Shown in pieces: positions 23,579 to 62,497 of a stretch of 64,000 nucleotides of DNA. The position numbers were made by a program, and so were the translations under genes. The stretch's first letter is position 1. The number at the start of each line of letters is the position of its first letter. Below the pieces are notes generated by a model. It was given only the letters and a program-made list of their open reading frames with translations, ran no database searches and was not told the DNA's origin. The DNA is from Bursaphelenchus xylophilus (lineage: Eukaryota > Nematoda > Chromadorea > Rhabditida > Aphelenchoididae), in the NCBI GenBank assembly GCA_904066235.2, contig CAJFCV020000002.1, forward strand, positions 3,906,001 through 3,970,000. Reading direction: 5' to 3'.

Positions 23579-26425
23579 CTAAGGGACAATCTCGATGTTG
23601 AAAGCACCAATGTTGGCGCTATTTTTGCCCAAACCGAAACGGATATATCCTTGTTCACCGAAATCTTTGCCCCATGAATTCTTGGCAATCCAGTAGGGCC
23701 CAGCTTTCACATCAAGCCCATGACCAACTGTCAGAACGGCATGGTTGATGTCCCTCGATTTGGCGGTAATAATTCCACTCAAATAGAACTGAAGGTCAGT
23801 GGCATCGATGTCTGAAATTGTCAGCTGAAGAGGTTCGAAGAGACCGTATCTTTGCCAGTGTCGCAAACAGTCGATTTTTATTGGAAACAGTGGAAAAAAA
23901 TTCCACATTTTTGCCAATTTTTGACTTAACAATTTCTGACGTTTCTGCAAAGCGCGATCTAAGAATCTCAAATAGATTGCTAAATATCTCGACTGCCTTG
24001 GCGAAATGCGAGTCCATTACTACTTAGCCAAGGTAGATTATGATGTATCGGTCTATCGGGAAAATAATGAGCCCTCTGTCGCACTGAAAATCGCATTGCC
24101 GCCGAGAAAATGAATTCTGTCGCGGCAAAATCAAATTGCTTCAGCGACGCGATTGGCGCAGTACTCATTATTTTCCCGACAGACTAATAACAAAACCGAA
24201 GCTTCTCTTTTGCGGCACTCCCCATGCAAACCGCACTTCTACTTACACGAAACAAGCGGTCCATTGCTGATCAATTTCTGCTTCATACTGTCCTCGTCGT
24301 ACATCGGCAAAAACTCGAAGTAGTCGAAATATCTTTGTTGATTTTTGAACTGTCTGCATTTTGCAATTTTGCTTCCATTCCTGTAGAACTGAAGTTTATA
24401 AGGCCATGAGTTCTCCGTTACAAGACCTTGATCGACGGCGAACTGCAGAATTTCCGACGGATCTCCCCCATTGCATCCGTCGTTCTCATAATCGGTGTTG
24501 TTGTAAGTACACGCAATGGCATGCTGCTCGCTAAGATCTATCGCTTTTTTGAATTTGATCGTGTAAATGCTTTCAATTGCAGCGATTGCTGCAAAAGCGT
24601 AAGATGCAGCGCATTTTCCTTGATCTTTGATTTCAGTTACGCCGCCTAACAGTCTCCAGTCAAATGCGGCCAAAGAACTGTCGGTTGAGTTGGAGGAGCG
24701 TTTGAATCTGGCTGAAAATTAAGATATAGCCTACTATGCTTCTATCATTTCGTCGGGAAAATGGTGGTGGGTTGTCGCCAAGGCGCGACGACCGACCGTT
24801 ACTTTCAAGAAGATGGTATTTGCTTACATTCCGTCTGATTTTCGGAACTCCATTCGTCTACAGTGGTTACCCTCGTATGCGTTAGTGTAGAGTCTTTCTG
24901 TCCACTGGCCGTACTTCCAACGGTCGTTTTCCCTGCCTTAAACTTGTCGACAACACTAGGCGGAACTCCAGTATACTGCTGAATAAATTCTTCGGTCGAT
25001 AGGTCCGAGAACTTTGTAACCCCAAATTCGGCGTGCGGATTCCTCTTCTTGGCGGCATTGATGCTCGCCTCGGCTGCCTTGAACCGTTGAAATGCTTGGC
25101 CTATCTCACGCTCAAAACGATACTCCTTTTGGAATCTGAAAATGCAATTTTCATTTTGAAAAACAAAATTGAGTGTCAATCTGTCGGGGAAATAATGAGC
25201 ACTCTGTCGCATTGAAAATCGCACAGTCGCTAAGAAACAGAATTGTGTCGCGGGAAAATCAAATTTTTTTCACTTCAACAAAGCGATCTGCGCGGCACGT
25301 CAAGAAAAAATAAAAGAAAAACGGGCGCCCAATGAAAAAGCCTAGAATTTTTTTTGGCATTCTGCCCTGTGCAAATCCGTTTTTGTCCAAATGGTTTGCA
25401 ATATTTTGACATAAAGATTAATAGTAAATCACAAGATATTGATACCAATAGAAAGCTCGAGAGCTGCTTAAGCTAATAGAACCAAAATATACCCATAATC
25501 GTAGTATTTTGACAGTTTTCCATGGCGAAGAATGCAACGTCTAAATAAAAGTTTGTATCGACGATACCGACTCAGAGAGCACTGGAAGGAGGTATAGGCT
25601 CCACGTCAAAAAAATCCTTAAACTGTTCTTCGAGTATCTACACCGGTCCCGTCCCGCTTGATGGGACAGTTTTTTTGATAGTTGGCCTTGAAATTTGCAC
25701 TATTTTTAGCCTAGCTCGAACCATGTTCAGAAAATGCGTCACGATGACACCCATTTAGAATGTACCAGCGGTATAAAAAACAGTTGTATACGACTAGTAG
25801 TACTCCCTAGAGTTCCCATTAAAAAAATTAGGTTAAAAATTGTTGTTATGTGCAATTTGGATGACAGGTTTTATGAATTTTTTTTCGCTGTGAGAACCTT
25901 TGCAAGGCCCGCAATTTCTTGACGTGCGCGGCGACACTTTGGTCATTATTTTCCCGACAGACTGATCTATACTTGTTAAATTTCAAAATTTCGACCGATT
26001 TTTTACTAGAAGTTTGGTGGAAAATCTCAATTCTCGTGGAAAAGAATGGTAATGCAAAAATTTTGTGAAAACAAAAATTTAAAGAATGTAATTTTTGGAA
26101 TTTCACAATAGGTTTTTTGACCTTCATTTTGCAAAAAAAAACTTTAATTTGCATGGCTATACAAAAGAACTCACTCGATGATGAATCTGAAGAACTGATT
26201 GAAGCTGCTCACTTCACTGGGATCCACTCTTTTCCTCAAGTTTGCCGCTAATCCCAGACTTGCTTTGGTTCTGTCGCTCACATCGACCAGATCTTCTATA
26301 TACTGATTCAACTTGTTACTCTCATACAACACGTCCAACCCGTCTGTCAACGAGTTTTGCGGCGGTTTGGAGGTTGAGAGAGCAGTAGCGACCGTAGCCG
26401 ATAAATAAATCAGTGTCCATTGCAT
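23579..26425 (-). CDS. Papain-family (C1A) cysteine-protease homologue with Ser at the catalytic Cys position
   Basis: Exons 26425-26175, 25135-24828, 24711-24247 and 23811-23579 give 418 residues in one frame. An N-terminal signal peptide (MQWTLIYLSATVATALS) is followed by an I29-type inhibitor prodomain (EYRFEREIGQAFQRFKAAE, then FGVTKFSDLSTEEF) and a C1A domain starting near 204. Gln217 of the oxyanion hole (DQGKCAAS), His365 (INHAVLTVGHG) and Asn386 (KNSWG) are kept. The usual CGSCWAF motif reads CAASYAF, so the nucleophile is Ser223 and the following Trp is Tyr. Such replacements are known in silicateins and TINAG-like proteins and usually mean loss of normal cysteine-protease activity. 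The product is probably secreted or lysosomal. Introns 1 and 3 contain MITE copies. The family call is firm; activity is doubtful. Confidence 0.88.
24046..24189 (-). mobile_element. CAGTCTGTCGGG MITE in intron 3 of the papain-like gene
   Basis: Ends are TATCGGTCTATCGGGAAAAT and ATTTTCCCGACAGACTAATA. The interior matches the family in reverse orientation. Confidence 0.8.
25174..25965 (-). mobile_element. CAGTCTGTCGGG MITE split by a nested insertion
   Basis: The left part (25174-25295) runs from GTCAATCTGTCGGGG through the family interior to about CGATCTGCGCGG. The right part (25927-25965) resumes with CGCGGCGACAC and ends ATTTTCCCGACAGACTGAT. The two parts rebuild one ordinary family member of about 155 bases. 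It lies in intron 1 of the papain-like gene. Confidence 0.8.
25296..25926. mobile_element. Nested 631 bp inverted-repeat element
   Basis: The element begins CACGTCAAGAAA and ends TTTCTTGACGTG, a perfect 12-base inverted repeat. It is flanked on both sides by CGCGG (25291-25295 and 25927-25931), a 5-base target duplication. The interior has no long ORF, so it is non-autonomous. A 5-base GC-rich duplication with CAC-starting ends is reminiscent of Transib elements, but that placement is inference. The motif CCACGTCAAAAAAATCC recurs inside, near 25600. Confidence 0.75.
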
Positions 26426-27714
26426 GTTGCGGCGCTCAAATAAACGAGATTATGATTTTCCAGGCGTTTTGTGTCTTCCGAGAGACTTTGGCCTTGCTGT
26501 TGTTCGAACTGTTTGAAGTTCGGTTTGTTCGTTTGGACAGTTGTGCGTTGAATGCAGATGTTCGACAAGGGAGAACATTGGGCACAAGATTTTGTCGTTT
26601 TTGCACTTTGCTCTTTGCAATTATCATCTCCAATCAATAAAAAATGGATATCAAGGCTTGACTTGCAGCTTTCAGTTTATCAGTATGCCGGGAAAATAAT
26701 GAGGACTCTGTCGCATCAAAAATTTTATCGCCGCTTAGGAAATGAATTGTGATGTCACAAAATCAACTTGCTTTCACTTCAACGACGCAACTAGCGCGTC
26801 GACATTGTGATCATTATTTTCCCGACAGACTGATATAAATATTTTTATAAATTTCCTCTAAATTCAGACTGATAACACATGTGCCGAAAAAGCCTACCGC
26901 TGCATAGCGACTAACAGAAAACTTTGGGTAAGCAGAAAAGAAGGCGCACAAAATTGCAACTTTTTTATAAAATTTCTAAAGTAATTTTTCCGATATCGTC
27001 GTAGACCGATTTCTCAAAGTGACCACGCTGCTTACCAAATAAGCGACAGAGTGCTCAAATCGACAGGGTAATTAATTTTTACGATCTTGATGCTGACTTG
27101 ATATGGACGCATTTCTGGCTTGCAGAAGTTTAAAAAATAAGATTTTTTCAATTGTCATCCGGAAGTTTTTGCTGCGGGGTTCCTTACAATATTATTATTT
27201 TCTGAAAGCCAGCTTTTTACTCTACTGCCATACCAAATTTCAGCCTTCTATCGCGAACGGCTAGCGAGATATAGAGAGAAAAAGCAAGCGCATCCCGAAA
27301 AAAAATTGAAAAACCCGCGGGGATCGGTTGCATCCCAAAAGTACAGCATGCCATGTGGACGCAATACTAGACAATCTGACCGGGAGATTGGTCAGACTAG
27401 ACACCCCCGTCATGCTGACCGGTCAAATTTTTCCACTCATACCGTACCATCAAACCGAAAATCGATTAAAGTTCAACCGGTTGAATTGCAACGTCTCTTC
27501 AGCGTCTTACCACTGTTGAACTGGTTTCCGCCGCCATTGTTTGCGTTCCTAATAAATCACCTCGACATTTATATAAGTGACATGATGCCGCTATTTATAT
27601 AAGCCGCAATTTTCTTTTCTTATTTTTAATTTAAAAATCGAAGTCTTTGCTTGATAAAAATTTTTTAATTTTCCGGTTCTTTTTTTTTTATTTTTTCCAG
27701 TGCAAAAAATTTGC
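26426..27714. other. Intergenic region upstream of the papain-like gene
   Basis: It contains one MITE copy at 26677-26836. Overlapping short ORFs near 26410-26640 and 27306-27602 have no domain or splice support. I see no gene. Confidence 0.4.
26677..26836 (-). mobile_element. CAGTCTGTCGGG MITE copy
   Basis: Ends are TATCAGTATGCCGGGAAAAT and ATTTTCCCGACAGACTGATA, with the family interior in reverse orientation. Confidence 0.8.
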
Positions 27715-27873
27715 ATATCAGTCTGTTGGAAAAACATTTAGGAGAATGTCGCTGCGCCAATCACGTCGCTGAACTGAAAAAGTGATTTAATTTTGTTGCC
27801 ACACAATTTTTTTCTCAACGGCGATGCGATTTTCGCGCGACAGATTCCTCATTATTTTTGCGACAGACTGATA
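27715..27873 (+). mobile_element. CAGTCTGTCGGG MITE, diverged copy
   Basis: Ends are TATCAGTCTGTTGGAAAAAC and GCGACAGACTGATA. The interior keeps GTCGCTGCGCCAATCACG and the CGGCGATGCGATTTT block. Confidence 0.75.
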
Positions 27874-27929
27874 ATTTAAAATTTTTATTAATTTTTTTAT
27901 TCTCAAATATCACGAACTCGCTACATTCC

Positions 27930-28900
27930 CAAGTCTACAATTTTTTATTACACGGCTTTTACGACCGGTAATTTCCACTTCGGGAATAGAAACAAAATTT
28001 TACTATGCAAAAACGTTGTTTACTACCCGGAAACGCCGAGACAACTGGAAAAAGATCTGCCCGCGAACTTGATTTTTGACAGCTTTTACTACTGTTCTCA
28101 CGATTACGATTCGGTTCATTGCCGCGCGATTCCTCGAGAATCACTCAGTTTTTTTGCGTTAATACAGTTTCGGCGGCAATCTGTTTTGATCCGAGAAGTT
28201 GGTTCGACTTTCGATTGTCGAATTTACCCGGAAATTTTACCATCCAGCTTAATCATTTTTCGAGATGATTGACTTAGACTGTCGGGTTTTTTGTTCTTTC
28301 AATTTTTGTACCTTACTGAAGTAACTTTTTTATGTCATCAAAGGCAATTTTAGACCAAAAAGTAGCGCCAAATAAGGAAAGGAATTTTTGCAAAATAGTT
28401 ATGGGCTCGCTAGAACTCACTATCTAGAATCTTAAGTCTATAAATGTGTTCAGTTCTCAGCAGGCCATCCGAGAGTTACTGAAACTCAATGCAAAGTTGC
28501 TGGAAAGATTTTTACGACAATCACGGTGAGACAAAAGCTCACGTTGCACTGCGCAATTTGTTGCGTTCTTCACAGTACAATCGGCTTTTTTGAATGTCGC
28601 TCGCACTCTGACTTTTTTTGCACAGTACTTGTCACTCACAAAAATCAGTCCGGCGGCATTTTTATCGGATGGACTGATAAAAGAGGAAACTCTTGCGACA
28701 CTCGGATTTCCATAAAATCCCGTGTGTTCACTTTCTTTATGGCCAGTATTGCTTTTAAAAAAAATTTTCGCCCATGCTTTCCGGAAGCAGTCGAAACATT
28801 CAAGATTCCTGGTTATGAGATTTGTACGAGCTGGGAAATTAGGCGAAGGCTTTGGTTTAGCTCGCTTTGGCTTTATAGTAGCGTTCGCCATGGATAACAA
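27930..28900 (+). other. Unresolved exon-like fragments
   Basis: Three plus-strand stretches read like protein. One is 27950-28272 (for example PETPRQLEKDLPANLIFDSF). The second is 28461-28525, after an acceptor-like TTCTCAG and before GTGAG (QAIRELLKLNAKLLERFLRQ). The third is 28576-28715, after TTCACAG (LNVARTLTFFAQYLSLTK). The phases of the last two do not match, and a 147-codon ORF is open on the other strand at 28457-28900. This may be a decayed gene, a real gene whose exons I have misjoined, or chance. No family is recognised. Confidence 0.3.
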
Positions 28901-29517
28901 TTAGGCTTCGCGTTGGCTTTACATTTAGTTATCTTTGCTTTTCAGCAAAATAGGATTTTTCTAAGCTATCTGGAAGTCTGTAGGGTAATCGACAGTGCCG
29001 GTTTGGAAAAGCCAATCATTTTTTTTTAATTTTACTTTTTTCTTAAGTAGCGCTGTAAATTGGTAATGTTTTGTTTTCTCTCATTGATAAGTGCTTTTAT
29101 AAGTATGTAAAAATTCCGACCTTCCACTCTTATAGTATATTCTCTTTTTGCCTTTTTTTTGGTGTGTTGTATTGTAAAGTTGCTAAGAATACTTTTTAAA
29201 ATCCACCGACACCTCTAAAGTCTTACGCCTTCAGCGTAAAATGTAATGTAACTTCAGCCTATAAATTAGAGATAAATTTATGAAAAAACGTCTCGAACTT
29301 ACTCTCAAGTCGGTGTCGGCTTTCGAAATTTATGACCCTCCATGCGCCATGTGCGTGGCTGAGTCTTCAGTCGGCATAAGTCAACCCAAGCGCGCCGCGG
29401 AAATGTTTTCGTTATTAATGGCGGGTATAAATCAACGTTTTGAACGAACTCGTAGCGTTCAGAGCGGCAGACGGATGATCTTGAGGATACACGCGTAGCC
29501 GCTCTTCTGCAAATACG
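28901..29517. other. Upstream region of the MLT-10-like gene
   Basis: It is AT-rich and non-coding as far as I can see. Short overlapping ORFs at 29280-29523 are open on both strands without domain support. Confidence 0.4.
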
Positions 29518-32274
29518 ATGCAAACGAAAGCCCTGGCCAGAAGAATGGTGGTGCTATGGGTTGTGATGGTCTACGAGGCGTGCGGAATGTCATACGGTAT
29601 GTATCATGAATTAATATTTCTTTTTAGATTGAAATCGGCTAAAATTGTATAAATAAAAGTATTTCTTTGATTTTCAAAATTCGAATTTTGAATTTTTAAA
29701 ATGAAGAGTATAATGTTCCAACAAAAAGTTTATTTTTTTCAAAAGAAATTGGCAGAGTTATGGCCTAAAAACATCTTTTCCAGCCGCTCTCCTCATCTTG
29801 CTTATTCTCTCGAATAAATCAGCGAATTTATCGAAATCAAAGATTAATTTTTCACCAATTTTCAGATGAAAAACTCAAAAAATTCGACAAAGTTCGAATC
29901 GATGAGCGAAATTTCGCCAAAATTCACAACATCCACGTCAACTGGTATGGGACCTCGATAAAAGCGATCATGGGGCAGCTCGGCAAATCGCTGTTCAAGG
30001 AACTGGATGACGGTAGGAAACGTTCGCCGAAACATGATGTTTTAGATGATCGCCGGGCTCTTGCGCGGTGTCTGGATAAGATCGAAGATCGAAAGGATCT
30101 CGAGGAGAGTGCGAAGTGTCTGGTGCGAAGTCGTAAAAGTTCTTTGTCGAAGAAACGGAAGCGAACGGAAGAAGATTCCGGCGAAGAGTGGGTTGGTGGG
30201 TTCCGGCAGGACGATTCGAATGGTGTGACGAAACGCAAGGCGTTCCGGGAGGTCTTGGGACAACAGACAAGCAAGGAGGTGAGATTTTCAACGACTTGCA
30301 TTCGAATTACCATGAATTTTAGGCAAATGTCACTAAAATACCCAGAATAGCCCTGCTTCGGCGACGAGTTGTCAATGGGATTAGAAAGTCGCAGAGAAGA
30401 GGAAACAGGCGGAAAAGAAGCTCTCGCTGGACTCGATTTGGCGATCTGGACAACGAGCCCGACAACACCTTGAAAGTAATGGAACCGATCTTCCCAATGT
30501 GCTTATTTTAGAGTTGCAGGTGAGAAATGTCACCAAATCCGGAGGACTGCGTGGAGCCAAGGAACGGAGTCCCGTTTCTAGGGTAAGTAATATCTAGATT
30601 GCGATTATTTGTCAGTTTACCTACAATTTTGCTCCATTCTCTTATTAGGTAGCCGACCTAATCTCAATGATTGCCATGGGCAATGTTACTGTTGATGAAG
30701 CGGCAAAAACTAAAGCGGTAGAATGGAAACAGACATATGATCGGCTGCTCAATCTCAAAAAGGTATTTGAGAAGAAAGAAGAGGAGCCTGGGGCACGAAT
30801 CTACTCTATGAGAATGTACGATATTGTACTTGACCGGAAAACTCCTACAATGTCGCCAAAAGAAAGTGTAAGACAGTTAAGTGACATAATTTTCTTTTTC
30901 ATCAACCTTTATAGCATAATGACATTTCTCGTCTATATTATTACGTAATGACTGCGTCTAAGGCCTTGAAAAATTCCAGCGAACCCCTCAAGGCCTGATT
31001 CAAATGGCAATGACCTTGTTCAATCAGCTCGGAGGCGATAAAAACAGAGAAATGAGAGAGTCGATGAATACGAACGTCCTGAGCCCTCGATTCGCTCCGG
31101 TTATGCGGGATAAAGCCAGATCGACCAATATGAATCTAAGCCCAACGATTTTATCGTTTTATGAGGACGAAGAGAACAAGAACAACATTGCTTCGATCCC
31201 GAAGCTGTTGAAAAGCGCTGGAGTAGAAGGGAAAGACCGCGAAGTCATGCTTGGAGCGCTAATGAAGGCGTCTGGAGCTACGGATGTTGTCAACGACGCG
31301 ATCAACTTTTTGGATGGCATCAACTTTTTTGGCAAGTTTCTAACGTGTTTTCGAAAGTGTAAACGTTGTTTTTGTGACTGTTGGTGGTTCTGAAGCCTTT
31401 CATGCCTATTATGTTTATAGGCATGAAAGACGAAGTGTTCGAAGTCACCGAGAGAGTTGCTGGAGTGTACGAAGAGCTAGAGGCGTCGTTTCATCAAAGG
31501 CAACATGACAGTCTCGAAAAGGAAGGTTTCACTTTTATGGATGACAAACAATTGGAACAGTTGTACAACAGCGAAAGTAATGAGACCATTTCTAATCGAA
31601 AACCCGTATTTTAGAGCTTAGCTTGCCGGACAAGGCCAAATCATTGAACAATTTGAAGAACACGACCATTGCGCAGAAAATGGAAGCCCTCTGGCTTACC
31701 ATTGAGCAAATTGCAAGTGGGAAATCCTTTGTAAGTTGCAAAACAAATGCGTAATCTTGGTTAGGATGAGCAGCCGGTCTACAAAAACATCACAGCCTCT
31801 GGTCGATTCTCTCGCCACAAGAGAGATCTAGCCACTCCATCGGTCCTCTCACCGGTAATTTTGGCGCCCTATATGTTCGCGCCTGTATTCGGCCTCAGTG
31901 TTCTGGGGCCGGTAATCCTATCGCCCAATATTTTCAGTCCCCTTATTCTAAACCCTTCGGTTCTCGGCCCGTTTATTATGTCGCCGGCCGTAGCCATTCC
32001 TTTCATTATCTCGCCGTATCTATTATCACCCTACATTCTTTCGCCGCTGGTGATGGCACCTTTCATCCTGAATCCCTACGTTTTGTCCCCCAACGTGATC
32101 AACCCGTACGTTTTGAGTCCTCTCGTATTAAGTCCGCTCGTTCTGTGTCCCGACGTAATATCGCCGATGACGTTGGGTGGCGCGGTGTTAAGCCCTAGTG
32201 TGGCGTCGCCGGCGGTCCTAACCGAAACATTTCTTATGTTAACCGTACTTTCACCGTCTTTCCTGTCTCGATGA
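29518..32274 (+). CDS. MLT-10-like moulting-cycle protein
   Basis: Nine exons: 29518-29596, 29866-30278, 30323-30475, 30520-30582, 30649-30867, 30980-31331, 31421-31576, 31615-31730 and 31765-32274, giving 686 residues in frame. Intron 6 (31332-31420) starts with GC (TTTG|GCAAGT). A hydrophobic N-terminus (MVVLWVVMVYEACGMS) suggests secretion. The central region carries family signatures (TNVLSPRFAPVM, NLSPTILSFY, IASIPKLLKSAG). After a furin-like RHKR (534-537) the C-terminus (about 540-683) is a chain of short LSPxxxxP units such as SPYLLSPYILSPLVMAPF. This layout matches the nematode MLT-10 family, secreted proteins of the moulting hypodermis and cuticle. An AATAAA follows at 32383. The family call is confident; orthology to mlt-10 itself is not shown. 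Confidence 0.85.
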
Positions 32275-32382
32275 GAATCATATCTTATTCTTAATATTTG
32301 GCCAGCTTTAACTGTCGTTGTAGTTATGATTACTATACGTTCTAATAACACCATAATTAAAATTATCATTTATTTTCTTTCA

Positions 32383-32388
32383 AATAAA
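32383..32388 (+). terminator. Polyadenylation signal of the MLT-10-like gene
   Basis: AATAAA about 110 bases after the stop codon, in an AT-rich context. Confidence 0.5.
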
Positions 32389-33461
32389 AATCGTATGAAA
32401 ACGCGTTAAAGACGAAAAACAAACTTATTACAATAAAACTTTTGCCTTATATAGTTATATAATCACCGTCAAAATGTGTTGAAGAAGTTGAAGAAAACCT
32501 TATTAAATAAAGAGTTTCTCGGCGGAGAAGTTATGGCCAAAGACGAAGAATTCTGGGGGGTCGGGGCTTGAATCGATTGTATTCGATAAAACAGAATGAC
32601 AACGTGAGAGAAAAGTACCAGGGGGGAAGAAAGAGAGAGAGAGGGAAGATACCACGATCCGAGAGTAGGCAAATATTAGAAACGTCGAGGACCACCTACA
32701 AGTTGGAAATACACTTGAATGTAATATAAGGGACCTATTACAGAGGTGTGGTTTCCGCTACCGTACAATTATTTACTGAGTTATTCTGAAGCGGGTTGTC
32801 GAAATAAGTTTAAAGCTATCAAAGAGACATATTATACAATTCGGAGAGAGCGAAGAAAGGGAAAAGAAAAAGAGGAAATTTTGACAATACAGTCTGTGGG
32901 GGAATTACAGTAATTTTTTTGAAATTACAGTAACTCTTGGGAACTACAGTAACCCTTGGAGAAGCTACAGTAACCCTTTGGAAATTCAAGTAAGGCTTAG
33001 GAAATTACAGTAACCCTTAGGAAACGACAGTAACTCTTCAGGAACTACCGTAGCTTTGGAAAACAGCAATGCCAAGAAAACTACAGTAATCCCTAAATTA
33101 CAAAAAAAAACCAAAATTCGTATTGTCGCAATGTTTTCTTATGCTCAGACCAGCGTTTTTCCATGACTAACCTAGATTTGTTTCGCTGAATTAAATACAC
33201 AAACACCGGGGGGACTCTGAGAGCTTCTGAAAGATGGAGCATGACTTAGTTACGGAAAACCCAGAGGCATCTAAGACAAGGTTGGTATTCTGATAGCACC
33301 GAGAACGCAGTACCAGCCTTCTGGAGAGTTCGAAGAGGGGGGGGGGCGTGAAAACAAAGAAGAAAAGTTCAGAAATATGTGGCTAGAGGAACGACTACAG
33401 GCTAGAAGTTTGTTGAAGAAATTTTTGGTGCAGGTCCGCCGCCACCGCCTCGTGGCGCGTC
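32389..33461. other. Convergent region between the MLT-10-like gene and kin-1
   Basis: This holds the 3' flanks of both genes and the TACAGTAA minisatellite (32885-33110). A purine-rich AGAGAGAGAGGGAAG tract lies near 32630. No gene is seen. Confidence 0.5.
32885..33110. repeat. TACAGTAA minisatellite
   Basis: About nine to ten imperfect units of roughly 20-22 bases on the pattern GGAAATTACAGTAACCCTT run in tandem. Units differ by small substitutions and length changes. Confidence 0.75.

Positions 33462-62497
<29,036 letters not shown>

Noticed and set aside
24747..24800. CGTCGGGAAAATGG resembling the MITE end
   Set aside because: There is no matching second end and the interior does not match the family.
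32885..33110. Possible CRISPR-like array
   Set aside because: Units are contiguous imperfect repeats with no unique spacers, and the genome is eukaryotic.
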